From: Actinomycetes bacterium
GTDB taxonomy: Bacteria; Actinomycetota; Acidimicrobiia; Acidimicrobiales; Microtrichaceae
Reading direction: 5' to 3'
DNA length: 54,541 nucleotides
Assembly (NCBI GenBank): GCA_023434535.1
Contig: JAEYSR010000133.1
Location: 1-54,541, forward strand
Below, in pieces: positions 45,819 to 54,521 of the stretch. The notes beneath the pieces were generated by a model, which was not told the origin of the DNA, searched no databases, and saw only the letters and a list, made by a program, of their open reading frames with translations. A program made the position numbers and the translations under genes. Within the stretch, counting starts at the first letter, position 1. Each line of letters begins with the position of its first letter.

Positions 45819-46460
45819 ATGAAGCTCTACCCCGACGCGCCGGAGCGTCGCCGCCGACTGCAGATCCGTGACGCGGTCGTGATCGCGTTGGTCCTCCTCT
45901 TCGCGTGGCTCGGGTGGCGGGTCCACACGGCGGTGGACGAGATCGCCGTCCTCGGCTCGGGTGTGGCGACCGCCGGCGAGTCGGTGAGCGGTGCGATGGA
46001 GTCGGCCGCGAACGGGGTGTCGAACCTGCCGGTGGTGGGAGACCGCCTGGCGGACGCCCTCCGCGGGACCGGCGACGCCACCGGCGGCAACGTCACATCG
46101 CTCGGGGAGCAGGGCGAGTCCGCGGTCCACCGCCTGGCGCTGGTCCTCGGGCTCCTGACCTTCGCCCTGCCGACGATCGTGCTCGTGGCCCTCACGATCC
46201 CGAGCCGGGTCCGCATCGCGCGGTCGCTGACCGCGGCGCACACGGTGCTGATCGACCTCCACGACCCGGAGCGTCGGCGCCTGCTCGCCACGCGGGCGGC
46301 GATGTCGCTCCCGTACGACGTGCTCGCCCGTCACACCTCCGACCCGTTCGGCGACCTCCTGTCCGGTCGCCTGGACGGACTCGTCGAGGCCGGGCTCGCC
46401 GATGCCGGCGTGGCCGGCACGGCGCTGAGCGGAGGTGCCGGGTCCGACGTCAGGGCGTGA
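45819..46460 (+). CDS. Two-helix membrane protein of unknown function
   Basis: A 213-residue protein with an N-terminal membrane helix (~18-35, DAVVIALVLLFAWLGW), a Gly/Ser/Ala-rich extracytoplasmic loop (~36-104), a second helix (~105-127, RLALVLGLLTFALPTIVLVALTI), and a cytoplasmic tail of about 85 residues that is predicted helical (SRVRIARSLTAAHTVLIDLHDPERRRLLATRAAMSLPYD). GGGAGG precedes the ATG. No known domain was recognised; similar proteins occur in actinobacteria. Its last 11 bases overlap the end of the convergent DHA2 exporter gene. Confidence 0.72.
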   Translation: MKLYPDAPERRRRLQIRDAVVIALVLLFAWLGWRVHTAVDEIAVLGSGVATAGESVSGAMESAANGVSNLPVVGDRLADALRGTGDATGGNVTSLGEQGESAVHRLALVLGLLTFALPTIVLVALTIPSRVRIARSLTAAHTVLIDLHDPERRRLLATRAAMSLPYDVLARHTSDPFGDLLSGRLDGLVEAGLADAGVAGTALSGGAGSDVRA

Positions 46461-48045
46461 CCCGGTCGAGCGGCTCGCCCGGATCCGACGAGCTCGCCGG
46501 CGTCTCCGAGGCGGCCCCTCCGGTGGGGGCCGCTGCCGCACGGGCGGGCAGGAAGAGCAGCGCGGCCACTGCGCCGAGGCCCGTCGCCAGGGCCGCGACC
46601 CGCACGCCGGACGACATGCCGTCGAGGAACGCCGATCGCGCCGCGTCGAGGATGATCGTGCGACCCTGCGGCGGTGCCTGCTCCGCGACGGCCGCGGCCG
46701 CCTGCACCGAGCCCGACGCGGCGTCGAGCGCCTCGGCCGGGATCGGCAGCCCGGCGAGCGAGTCCAGCAGCTTCGGGCCGTAGATCGAGGTGAAGACCGA
46801 GCCCACGACCGCCACACCCAGCGTGCCGCCGAGCTCCCTGGTCATGTCGTTCACCGCTGACCCGACGCCGGCCTTCTCCTTGGGGAGGGCGCCCAGGATC
46901 GCGTCGGTCGCCGGCGCCGTCGTCGTGGTGAGGCCGATCGCCATGAGCACCATGGAGCCGACCACCGGTCCCCAGTAGGGGGTGTCCGCCTCGAAGGTCG
47001 AGGCCCACAGGAACCCGATGGACATCGAGGCCAACGCGCCGGCGACGACGCGCTTGGTCCCGAACCGCAGCGCCAGTCGAGCGGCGATCGGAGCCGCGAC
47101 GGCGGCGGCGACGGCGAAGGGCAGGGTGTGCACCCCGGCCGACAGCGTCGAGTAGCCCCGCACGACCTGGAAGTACTGGGTGATCAGGAAGATGAACCCG
47201 AAGAGCCCGAAGAAGGCGACGGCGACGGAGAAGCTCGCCGCGGAGAACCTCGGGTTGCGGAAGACGGTGACGTCGAGCATGGGATCGCGTCGGCGTCGCT
47301 CCCAGAGGACGAACACCGCGAGCAGGACGGCGGAGCCGACGAACCCGCCGATCGTCTCGGCCGAGCTCCAGCCCCGGTGCGGGGCCTCGATCACCGTGTA
47401 GACGAGGAGCCCGATCGCCGCGATCGACGTCAACAGGCCGAGCGGGTCGAGGCGGCCGGCGTCGGGGTCCTTGCTGGTGGGGATGAGGAACGCTCCGAGC
47501 AGCAGGGTGACGAACACGATCGGGACGTTGACGAGGAAGATCGAGCCCCACCAGAAGTGCTCCAGCATCCATCCACCGGTCAGCGGGCCGAGCGCGACGG
47601 CCAGGCCCGATGTGGCGGACCAGACGCCGATGGCCTTGGCCCGCTCGGTCGGGTCGGTGAAGACGTTGGTGAGGATCGCGAGCGTGGCGGGGAACACGAA
47701 GGCGGCGCTGAAGCCCATGGCGGCGCGGGCGCCGATGAGGGCCTCGGACGTGGTGGAGAAGGCCGCGACCACCGACGTGACGGCGAAGAGCAGCAGTCCC
47801 AGCTGCATGATCCCCTTGCGTCCGAGTCGGTCGCCGAGGCTGCCGAACGCCAGCAGGAGGCAGGCGAACACCAGGCTGTAGGAGTCCACGATCCACTGGA
47901 GCTGGCTCGTCGACGCGTCGAGCTCCCGGCTCAACGTCGGCAGCGCCACGTTGACGATCGTGTTGTCGACCACGACGAGGAACACGCTGAGGCTGAGGAC
48001 GACGAGGATCACCCATCGCCGACGGTGGATCACTTCTGGCGTCAT
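46450..48045 (-). CDS. DHA2-family MFS drug:proton antiporter (14 TM)
   Basis: A 531-residue multidrug exporter, paralogous to the one at 16346. Motif D1 VFLVVVDNTIVNVALP, motif A GSLGDRLGRKGIMQ and motif C GLAVALGPLTGGWMLEHFWWGS are all present, with 14 hydrophobic segments. The C-terminal tail (~510-531) is a polar Ala/Ser/Pro stretch. Proton-coupled efflux of hydrophobic or cationic compounds is expected. The ATG at 48045 has AGAGAG upstream. It is divergent from a TetR gene with a palindromic operator between them, so it is probably derepressed by its own substrate. Overlaps the convergent membrane-protein gene by 11 bp. Confidence 0.9.
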   Translation of the reverse strand: MTPEVIHRRRWVILVVLSLSVFLVVVDNTIVNVALPTLSRELDASTSQLQWIVDSYSLVFACLLLAFGSLGDRLGRKGIMQLGLLLFAVTSVVAAFSTTSEALIGARAAMGFSAAFVFPATLAILTNVFTDPTERAKAIGVWSATSGLAVALGPLTGGWMLEHFWWGSIFLVNVPIVFVTLLLGAFLIPTSKDPDAGRLDPLGLLTSIAAIGLLVYTVIEAPHRGWSSAETIGGFVGSAVLLAVFVLWERRRRDPMLDVTVFRNPRFSAASFSVAVAFFGLFGFIFLITQYFQVVRGYSTLSAGVHTLPFAVAAAVAAPIAARLALRFGTKRVVAGALASMSIGFLWASTFEADTPYWGPVVGSMVLMAIGLTTTTAPATDAILGALPKEKAGVGSAVNDMTRELGGTLGVAVVGSVFTSIYGPKLLDSLAGLPIPAEALDAASGSVQAAAAVAEQAPPQGRTIILDAARSAFLDGMSSGVRVAALATGLGAVAALLFLPARAAAAPTGGAASETPASSSDPGEPLDRVTP

Positions 48046-48090
48046 GAGGGTCTCTCTGGTTCGACGGAGGGAGCGTGTGCCGACCCGTTG

Positions 48091-48126
48091 TAGGACGGCG
48101 TTCCATTGTTATAGAACGTCGTGCTA
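48091..48126. promoter_or_regulatory. TetR operator (imperfect palindrome) between exporter and regulator
   Basis: Arms 48091-48103 and 48114-48126 (TAGGACGGCGTTC and GAACGTCGTGCTA) match at 11 of 13 positions around a 10-bp AT-rich centre. The right arm covers the -35 position for the TetR gene, so binding would repress both directions. Confidence 0.65.
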
Positions 48127-48143
48127 TTCGAAGTCCAGGGTTC

Positions 48144-48149
48144 TACGCT
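48144..48149 (+). promoter_or_regulatory. TACGCT -10 box, leaderless start of the TetR gene
   Basis: TACGCT is followed by 7 nt and the GTG at 48157. The position 17 bp upstream (the -35 region) is the end of the operator's right arm. Confidence 0.48.
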
Positions 48150-48156
48150 GGGGCCT

Positions 48157-48783
48157 GTGACACGCCCGGGGAAGTTCGCCCCCATCTCCCGACGGATGCG
48201 GAGCAGGACGCCGTCGTCCGAGGTCGAGCGGGCGATCGTGGACGCCGCCGAGCAGCTGCTGATCGAGCAGGGCCCCGATGCGCTGACCGTTCGTGGCATC
48301 GCCGGAGCGGCCGGGGTCGCGCCGATGGGCGTCTACAACCACCTCGGCGGCAAGCAGGGGGTGCTCGACACGCTGCTCGTGCGCGGTTTCGACGGCCTGA
48401 CGAGGGTGATGGCCGACGTCGGCAGTGACGATCCCTACGAGGACCTCATCGACGCGGCGCAGCGCTATCGGGTCTACGCCCGTGAGCACCCGGCCCACTA
48501 CGCCCTGATGTTCGAGCGCTCGATGGCCGACTACGAGCCATCGGAGCTCGCGCTGGAGCACGCCGCCGAGGCGTTCGGCGGACTGGTGACCCTGGTGCGC
48601 CGGGCCGTGTCGGCCGGGGTGATCGCCGAGGGCGACCCCGTCGAGATCGCCCAGTCCGTGTGGTCGGCGGTGCACGGCGCAGTGTCGCTGGAGTTGCACG
48701 GCATCGGCTTCTGCCAGGACATGGAGCTGAACCAGGACGCCATGGTGCGCACGATCATGCGGGGACTTCGCAGCACCGGATGA
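48157..48783 (+). CDS. TetR-family regulator of the divergent exporter (WHG-type C-domain)
   Basis: A 208-residue TetR protein. The DNA-binding domain (~22-72) has ERAIVDAAEQLLIEQGPDALTVRGIAGAAGVAPMGVYNHLGGKQGVLDTLL. The C-terminal domain (~85-200) contains YRVYAREHPAHYALMFERS and AQSVWSAVHGAVSLELHGIGF, the WHG-type pattern of TetR_C. The frame is open to 48121, but the GTG at 48157 is preferred because a TACGCT box lies 7 nt upstream. It faces the DHA2 exporter across the operator at 48091-48126 and most likely represses both genes. The ligand is unknown. Its end is 9 bp from the convergent hydrolase. Confidence 0.88.
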   Translation: MTRPGKFAPISRRMRSRTPSSEVERAIVDAAEQLLIEQGPDALTVRGIAGAAGVAPMGVYNHLGGKQGVLDTLLVRGFDGLTRVMADVGSDDPYEDLIDAAQRYRVYAREHPAHYALMFERSMADYEPSELALEHAAEAFGGLVTLVRRAVSAGVIAEGDPVEIAQSVWSAVHGAVSLELHGIGFCQDMELNQDAMVRTIMRGLRSTG

Positions 48784-48792
48784 TCCGCTCGG

Positions 48793-49695
48793 TCAGCTGC
48801 GGTGGCGTTCCAGGAACTCCAGGACGGCCGCGTTGAACACCTCGTTGCGGTCCCCGACGACCATGTGTCCGGCGCCGGCGACGTCCGCGAACTCCGCGTG
48901 AGGGACCCGCTCGAGGAAGTCCCGGGCGCCCTCCTCGCTCAGCAGGTCGCTCGACCGTCCCCGGACGAGGAGCGTCGGGACCGTGATCGCGTCCGCCGAC
49001 CGTTCGAGCAGGTTGGGTCCGACGATGCTCGCCCTCGTCTCGTCGGCCGAGCCGAACTTGCCCGACACGAACCGCGGGTCCCAGTGCCAGCGCCAGCGGC
49101 CGTCGGCGCCCTGGCGCAGGTTCTTGGCCAGCCCGTCCAGGTTGGTGGGCCGCGGGCGGTTCGGGTTGTAGGCCGCGATGGCGTCCGCAGCCTCTTCCAG
49201 CGACGCGAAGCCGTCCAGGTTGCCCGTCATGAACGAGCCGATGCGATCGGTGCCCTTGGTCTCCAGGCGATGGGCCACGTCGACCAGGACCAGTGCCCGG
49301 GCGAGGTTCGCCTGCGGGTCGGCCTCGGCGATCGCCACGAGCGAGGACAGGCCGCCGAGCGACGCACCGACCAGCACCGGAGGGTTCCCCGTCGTCGAGC
49401 CGATCGACCGTGCGACCGCCGTGGTGTCGGCCGCGAAGGCCTGCAGGGTGTACACCCCGTCGCCGGACCACTCGCTGTCGCCGTGGCCCCTCATGTCGAC
49501 GGTCCACGCCCGCCAACCGCTGTCGGCCAGGAACCGCCAGGTGCCGTGCCAGGAGTGGCGGGTCTGTCCGCCGCCGTGCAGCAGCACGACGGTCGGCCCG
49601 TCGTCGGGTCCGGCCACGTCCGCGGCCAGGCGGAGCCCGTCGGAGCCCTCCAGGTCGGTCCGTGTCGCGCTCTCGCTGCCGCCGTCGCCGCTCAT
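48793..49695 (-). CDS. Alpha/beta hydrolase
   Basis: A 300-residue alpha/beta-hydrolase-fold enzyme. VVLLHGGGQTRHSW carries the oxyanion-hole HGG, WTVDMRGHGDSEWS is the usual strand-4 block, VLVGASLGGLSS holds the nucleophile Ser (G-x-S-x-G), VRGRSSDLL the acid Asp, and AGAGHMVVGDRN the catalytic His. The sequence style is that of esterases, lactonases or epoxide-hydrolase-like proteins; the substrate is unknown. The ATG overlaps the stop of the upstream hydrolase (ATGA), so the two are translationally coupled. It converges on the TetR gene. Confidence 0.86.
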   Translation of the reverse strand: MSGDGGSESATRTDLEGSDGLRLAADVAGPDDGPTVVLLHGGGQTRHSWHGTWRFLADSGWRAWTVDMRGHGDSEWSGDGVYTLQAFAADTTAVARSIGSTTGNPPVLVGASLGGLSSLVAIAEADPQANLARALVLVDVAHRLETKGTDRIGSFMTGNLDGFASLEEAADAIAAYNPNRPRPTNLDGLAKNLRQGADGRWRWHWDPRFVSGKFGSADETRASIVGPNLLERSADAITVPTLLVRGRSSDLLSEEGARDFLERVPHAEFADVAGAGHMVVGDRNEVFNAAVLEFLERHRS

Positions 49696-50414
49696 GCCAG
49701 GCCCTCTCTGATGTCCACCAGTGCCGCCGCCAGCTCGTCCGGCCGGGACAGGAACGGTGAGTGGGAGGCGGAGATCTCGACGACCACGTCGGCGCCGACC
49801 TCGGCCACCATGCGGTCCTGCTCCGACGGGACGATCGCCCGGTCGAGCCCGCACCGGACGTACGCCCTGGGGATCGATCCCCATCGTTCCGCCGTGGTGG
49901 CGATCGTGGACATGGCCGGTCCGGTCGGTTCGGCGACCAGACGGCCGGTCGCATCGGCGGCTTCGGCCGGGCTGCAGTCGCCGTAGAAGAGCTCCGGAGC
50001 GGCGTCGGAGCGGATCGAGGTCAGCAGCCCGTCCTCCGAGACCTCGATCGCGGCCAGCAGCTCGCTGTCGGGGTGGTTGGCGTGCAGGTCTGCGGGAGAC
50101 GCTCCCGACGGCTGCAGCAGCGCGCACACGTAGACGAGGGCCTCCAGCCGCTCCGGTGCGCGCTCGGCGACCGTGCTGACCGTGGCGCCGCCCAGGCTGT
50201 GGCCGACGAGCACGACCGGCTCGTCGATGTCGGCGAGAACCTCGAGCACCCGATCCGCATAGGAGTCGAGGGTCAGGCCGTCGGGCGGCGCGGCGTCGGC
50301 GCCGTGGCCGGGCAGGTCGATCGCGGTGCTGAGGGCTCCGAGCGACGTGAGGGACTCCTGCAGCCGGGACCAGCACCACGCCCCGTGCCATGCCCCGTGG
50401 ATCAGGACGAACAT
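49692..50414 (-). CDS. Alpha/beta hydrolase (plant esterase/hydroxynitrile-lyase-like)
   Basis: A 240-residue compact alpha/beta hydrolase. MFVLIHGAWHGAWCWSRL is the family start, IDLPGHGAD the next block, VVLVGHSLGGATVS holds the catalytic Ser, and SASHSPFLSRPDELA carries the catalytic His. This pattern matches the salicylate-esterase/hydroxynitrile-lyase-like group, which is widespread in actinobacteria with unknown substrates. A TACGGT box lies 6 nt before the ATG at 50414, so transcription is probably leaderless. It is the first gene of a two-gene unit with the hydrolase at 48793, linked by a 4-nt ATGA overlap. Confidence 0.86.
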   Translation of the reverse strand: MFVLIHGAWHGAWCWSRLQESLTSLGALSTAIDLPGHGADAAPPDGLTLDSYADRVLEVLADIDEPVVLVGHSLGGATVSTVAERAPERLEALVYVCALLQPSGASPADLHANHPDSELLAAIEVSEDGLLTSIRSDAAPELFYGDCSPAEAADATGRLVAEPTGPAMSTIATTAERWGSIPRAYVRCGLDRAIVPSEQDRMVAEVGADVVVEISASHSPFLSRPDELAAALVDIREGLA

Positions 50415-50420
50415 CTCGCC

Positions 50421-50426
50421 ACCGTA
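50421..50426 (-). promoter_or_regulatory. TACGGT -10 box, leaderless start of the hydrolase pair
   Basis: On the minus strand TACGGT precedes the ATG at 50414 by 6 nt. Confidence 0.45.
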
Positions 50427-50452
50427 CGGCGTCCCGTCCCCGGCCGCGGTCG

Positions 50453-51478
50453 TCAGGCGAGGCAGGTCGTGAGGAAGTCGTCCACGACCGGTGTCATCAC
50501 GGCGTCGTCGGCGGTTCCGAGCAGCGTGTTGACCTCCTCGTGCGTGTACGGCGTCGCGTCCAGGACCTCACTCGTCGCGCCGGTGGCGCGGATGGCGGCG
50601 GCGAGCTCCTCCGCCATGCCGACCCTCGCCGCGCTGCCTCGGGTGACGACCAGGGTGTCGGGCACGCCGCCCGGGTCGAGCTGCAGCTGCAGGATGGGCG
50701 ACGCGTCGGCCAACGTGGTGGGGTCCGTCCCGAACGCGGAGCGGATCAACGCCCTGGAGTCCTGGTCCTCGGCGGTGAGGTCGTAGCTCGCGGAGTCGAG
50801 CGCCACGACGCAGGCGATCTCCGCACGATCGACGCCGACGTCACGGAGCAGGTCCGGGTGGGTCGCGACGATCGTGACGAGGTGGGCGCCGGCGGAGTGA
50901 CCCATGAGAGCGACCCTGGACGGGTCCACCCCCAGCACGTCCGCGTGGTCGAGCACCCACGCCGTCGCGGCGGCCACGTCCTCGCCGATGTCGGGCCAGC
51001 CCACATCGCTCCCCGGCGTGGCCAGGCGGTAGTTGACCGACACCAGCACGGCACCGAGCTCACCCGCCCATGCGACCTTTTTGTCGATGGCCTTGCCTCG
51101 CTTGTCACCCGTCGCCCACCCGCCGCCGTGGACCCAGATCACAGCGGGACACCCGGTGGCACCCGGTCGGCGGTACACGTCGAGGCTCGTGAGGCTGGGC
51201 GTGACGCCAGGGAGCTCGCGGTACTCCTCAGTCGTCGGCCCGTCCAGCGTCCCGGCGCATTGCACCGACGGCGACGTGGGCGGTGCCCCGGCGTCGATGG
51301 TGGTGGTCGTTCGGCTCGCGTCGGTCGTGCTGGTGGTCGACGCCGCGTCGGCCTCCGCTCGCCGGTCCGGACCGTCCGCCGCGCCGTCCCGGCTGCTGCA
51401 GGCGGCGAGCAGGACGACCGCCGCGAGTGCGAGCCACCATCGAGCGGGTCCGCTGCGGATGCGGGGCCGATCCTGCAC
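50453..51478 (-). CDS. Carboxylesterase-type alpha/beta hydrolase lipoprotein
   Basis: A 341-residue exported esterase. The signal peptide ends in lipobox LAAC with Cys27, followed by an Asp/Ser/Thr-rich linker (~30-68). The catalytic domain has VIWVHGGGWATGDK (HGGGW oxyanion hole of the hormone-sensitive-lipase/type-B group), VSVNYRLA, VALMGHSAGAHLV with the nucleophile Ser, and PYTHEEV near the end with the likely catalytic His. It should hydrolyse carboxylic esters outside the membrane; the natural substrate is unknown. A longer frame upstream runs into the hairpin at 51511-51560, so the GTG at 51478, which begins the signal peptide, is preferred. Confidence 0.84.
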   Translation of the reverse strand: MQDRPRIRSGPARWWLALAAVVLLAACSSRDGAADGPDRRAEADAASTTSTTDASRTTTTIDAGAPPTSPSVQCAGTLDGPTTEEYRELPGVTPSLTSLDVYRRPGATGCPAVIWVHGGGWATGDKRGKAIDKKVAWAGELGAVLVSVNYRLATPGSDVGWPDIGEDVAAATAWVLDHADVLGVDPSRVALMGHSAGAHLVTIVATHPDLLRDVGVDRAEIACVVALDSASYDLTAEDQDSRALIRSAFGTDPTTLADASPILQLQLDPGGVPDTLVVTRGSAARVGMAEELAAAIRATGATSEVLDATPYTHEEVNTLLGTADDAVMTPVVDDFLTTCLA

Positions 51479-51510
51479 CCGTCCATCCTGTCCGACGTGA
51501 TCCGTCTCGT

Positions 51511-51560
51511 GCTCTGCTCCCGTCAGGTGACCGGAACGTGTCACCTGACGGGAGCAGAGC
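51511..51560. terminator. Perfect 21-bp-arm hairpin between PhoD and esterase genes
   Basis: Arms 51511-51531 and 51540-51560 are exact reverse complements around the loop CGGAACGT. The hairpin lies 15 nt past the end of the phoD-like gene (minus strand) and upstream of the esterase gene. Its core is closely similar to the hairpin at 21410-21453. No T-tract. Confidence 0.7.
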
Positions 51561-51575
51561 GACGCGGCGGTCGGG

Positions 51576-53141
51576 TCAGAGCGTGGTCACCACCGGCCTC
51601 GGGTCTCCGGGTGTCGTGTCGAAGCGGACCGTCGGGACCGCCGTGGCGGCCGGAGACGTGGCGTCGAGGCCCATGAACGTCACCGACATCGACGCGTTCG
51701 TCAGCTCGACCAGGCCGTAGCCGTTGCGGTGGATGTCCATGTGGTCGAAGGGCGGGTTCGTCGCGTAGGAGCTGAGCCCACCGGACAGGAGGCCCTCCGT
51801 GATGCCGCTCGGCGAGGAGATGGCGCCGCCGGTGTACTCGTAGGCCACCGTCGGAGCAGCGGGATCGTCGAAGTCGGTGCTCAGCGGCGCCGCCATGAAC
51901 GTGTGCTGGTCGCCGGTGAGGAACGCGACGTCGCTCACGCCGTCGTCACGCAGGTGCCCGAGCACCTGGTCGCGCTCCCAGCCGAACCCGTCCCACGAGT
52001 CGGTGCCCAGGTAGAGCCCGGCGTGGCGGGGCAGCGACGGGTCGAGCGCGCGCAGCTCCGGGGTGTCCAGATCGACCAGCTGGACCGGGGCGATCATGCA
52101 CGGGTTCCCGACCAGCTTCCAACGGACGCCGTCGCGCTGGGCCGCCGACAGGCCGTCGAGCAGCCATCCGCGTTGGGTCTCGCCGAGCATCGTCCGCCCC
52201 GGTGCCTGGAGGTCCTCGGTCATGACGGTCGTGCCGAGCAGCCCGAGCGCGGAGCCGCCCAGGTGCTCGTCCCGGTACTGACGGCTGTCGAGCAGCATCA
52301 GCGTCGCGAGGTCGCCCCAACGCAACTCCCGGAAGATCCGGGTGCCGTCGACCGGCCAGACCGGCTGGTACTCGAACCACGCCTGGTGCGCTGCGGCCGC
52401 CCGCTCGGGGTTCTCCGCCAAGAAGACGCGGTCGTGGTCGTTCGCGACCTCGTGGTCGTCCCACACCGGCGCGAACGGATGGGCGGCGTGGGCGGCCTGG
52501 AGGTCGGTGTCGCTGCGGTACAGGCGATAGCGCTGGCGGTAGCCCTCGAGGGTGTCGGCGTCGGAGGTGAATTCGTCGCGCAGCCGACGCTGGAGCTGGA
52601 TCGGGAAGGACTCGTAAATGTAGTCGCCGAGGAAGACGACGGCGTCGACGTCCTGGTCCGCGATGCTGCGCCACGCTCCGTAGAAGCCGCTGGCGTACGA
52701 CTGGCAGGCCGCGAACGCCAGCCGCAGGGACGTCGGCGAGGCGCCGTCGTCCGGGAGGGTGCGGGCCCGTCCGATCGCGGAGGTGGCGGTGTCGGCGGAG
52801 AAGCGGAACCAGTACGACCGATCGGGGTCGAGGCCGCCGACGAGCACCTTGACGCACCCGTCGGAGGTCGACGAGACCGGCGCGGATCCGGTCGCCACGA
52901 CGGTGGTGAACGTGGGCGAGTCGGCGAGCTCCCACTGCACCGACGCCGTGCCCGGTGCGTTCTCCAGCTCGACGCGGGTCCAGAGCACGACCTCGGACGC
53001 GGAGTGCAGACCCGACGCGACCCCGAGCCCGAACACACCCGGGACGGGTCCGGCCGCCGGCGAGCAGGCGCTCGAGACGCCCAACGCAGCGGCACCGACC
53101 ACGGCCCCGCCCGCGACGAGGAACTCCCTACGACCCAGCAT
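51576..53141 (-). CDS. phoD: PhoD-type alkaline phosphatase/phosphodiesterase
   Basis: A 521-residue exported metallophosphoesterase. The N-terminus GRREFLVAGGAVVGAAALG has the twin-arginine RRxFL pattern of Tat export of folded metalloproteins; a possible lipobox SSAC follows. An N-terminal Ig-like domain (~35-130) precedes the catalytic domain with FLGDYIYE, VWDDHEVANDHD and FLTGDQHTF, the metal-binding motifs of PhoD. It would release phosphate from phosphodiesters, such as teichoic-acid-like polymers or nucleotides, outside the cell. The ATG at 53141 fits the Tat signal. No pho-box-like repeat was recognised upstream. Not near other phosphate genes. Confidence 0.9.
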   Translation of the reverse strand: MLGRREFLVAGGAVVGAAALGVSSACSPAAGPVPGVFGLGVASGLHSASEVVLWTRVELENAPGTASVQWELADSPTFTTVVATGSAPVSSTSDGCVKVLVGGLDPDRSYWFRFSADTATSAIGRARTLPDDGASPTSLRLAFAACQSYASGFYGAWRSIADQDVDAVVFLGDYIYESFPIQLQRRLRDEFTSDADTLEGYRQRYRLYRSDTDLQAAHAAHPFAPVWDDHEVANDHDRVFLAENPERAAAAHQAWFEYQPVWPVDGTRIFRELRWGDLATLMLLDSRQYRDEHLGGSALGLLGTTVMTEDLQAPGRTMLGETQRGWLLDGLSAAQRDGVRWKLVGNPCMIAPVQLVDLDTPELRALDPSLPRHAGLYLGTDSWDGFGWERDQVLGHLRDDGVSDVAFLTGDQHTFMAAPLSTDFDDPAAPTVAYEYTGGAISSPSGITEGLLSGGLSSYATNPPFDHMDIHRNGYGLVELTNASMSVTFMGLDATSPAATAVPTVRFDTTPGDPRPVVTTL

Positions 53142-53269
53142 CTGCCCAACCCCTATCGACCCACCCGGACATGGACGTCCGATGGACAGAGGGTAAACGA
53201 CAGGTGGACGACGGGCCCGATCCGCGCGGCTCGGCGGATCGGAGGGTGAGGGGCCGTCACCGACGGCTC

Positions 53270-53285
53270 CGGACCGAGCGGTCCG
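53270..53285 (-). terminator. Small hairpin after the MFS gene
   Basis: CGGACCG-AG-CGGTCCG, 7-bp arms, lies 4 nt past the end of the MFS gene (minus strand) and about 130 bp upstream of the PhoD start. No T-tract. Confidence 0.45.
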
Positions 53286-53288
53286 ACG

Positions 53289-54521
53289 TCACCTGACCGG
53301 CCGGACCCGGTCGAGCAGCGAGCCGAGGACGGCGACCAGCCCGATGACCGCGCCCAGCACGCAGACCGCACCCCAGCCGCCGCGGGCGTACAGCTCTCCT
53401 CCGGCGGCCGATCCGAGCGCGCCGCCGATGAAGTAGCAGACCATGTAGGCCGACGTGATCTGGCTGCGCGAGTCGGGGGCGAGCGTGTAGATCAGACTCT
53501 GGTTGGTCACCTGGAGTCCTTGGACCCCGATGTCCAGCACCAGGATCCCCACGACCACTGCGACGACCGAGGAGCGGCCGAACCAGAGCACGCCGAACGA
53601 CACCAGCACCATGGCGGCGAACGCTGCAGTCGTCACGCCGGTCCAGCCGCGGTCGGCGAGCCGCCCGGCCGAGGTCGCCGCCACTGCGCCTGCGGCACCG
53701 ATCAGGCCGAAGAGCCCGATGACGCCGTCCCCGTACCCGAACGGCGGTGACGAGAGCAGGAACGCCAGCGTCGTCCAGAAGGCGCTGAACGCTGCGAAGC
53801 CGAGAGCTCCCAGGAACGCCCGCCGGCGCAGCAGCGCCTCGTGCCGCATGAGACCGGCTGTCGCGGCCAGCAGCGTGCGGTACGGCACGGCGACCCGAGC
53901 GCGATCGATGGGGAGCCACCGCACGAGCACCAGCGCCAGCACGACCGCCACCCCGCTGGCGAGCCAGTAGACGGCCCGCCAGCCAGCGATGCCTGCGACG
54001 GAACCCGAGACCGTGCGGGCGAGCAGGATGCCGAGCAGCAGCCCGCTCATGACCTGTCCGACCACCCTGCCGCGTTCCTGGTCGTTCGCCAGCTCGGCGG
54101 CGAAGGGGACGAGCAGCTGCGCGGCGACCGACCCGAGACCCACAACCGCTCCGAGGACGATCAGCACGCCGATCCCGGGAGCGAACCCCGACGCAGCCAG
54201 CGCCGATGCGGTCACCAACAGCACGGCGGGCACGAGTCGACGACGATCGACGAGGTCGCCGAGCGGCACGACCAGTGCGAGTCCCACCGCGTAGCCCACC
54301 TGCGCGAGCGTGACGATCAGGCCCGCCTGGGCCGACGACGCGTCGAAGGCCGAGGCGATCGTGTCGAGCAGGGGCTGGGCGTAGTAGAGGTTGGCCACCG
54401 ACAGTCCGCACGCCACCGCCAGCAGCCACACCATGGCCGGGCGGATCCCGGGTCCGGGACGCGCTGCGGACCTGTCGCGCTCCTCTGCCGTCGGATCGGT
54501 TGTCGGGACGGGTTCCACCAC
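53289..54521 (-). CDS. MFS transporter (12 TM, YnfM/NepI-like)
   Basis: A 410-residue major facilitator protein with 12 hydrophobic segments after a ~28-residue polar N-terminus. LSVANLYYAQPLLDTIASAF is the start typical of the YnfM/sugar-efflux-like group; PLGDLVDRRRLVPAV is the motif A loop, and GRVVGQVMSGLLLGILLARTVSGSVA is helix 5 of antiporters. Efflux of a small metabolite is likely, substrate unknown. Two GTG codons occur at 54521 and 54518, with GGAG 8 nt upstream of the first; either could start translation. Only 20 bases remain before the window edge, so the promoter is not visible in full. Confidence 0.87.
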   Translation of the reverse strand: MVEPVPTTDPTAEERDRSAARPGPGIRPAMVWLLAVACGLSVANLYYAQPLLDTIASAFDASSAQAGLIVTLAQVGYAVGLALVVPLGDLVDRRRLVPAVLLVTASALAASGFAPGIGVLIVLGAVVGLGSVAAQLLVPFAAELANDQERGRVVGQVMSGLLLGILLARTVSGSVAGIAGWRAVYWLASGVAVVLALVLVRWLPIDRARVAVPYRTLLAATAGLMRHEALLRRRAFLGALGFAAFSAFWTTLAFLLSSPPFGYGDGVIGLFGLIGAAGAVAATSAGRLADRGWTGVTTAAFAAMVLVSFGVLWFGRSSVVAVVVGILVLDIGVQGLQVTNQSLIYTLAPDSRSQITSAYMVCYFIGGALGSAAGGELYARGGWGAVCVLGAVIGLVAVLGSLLDRVRPVR

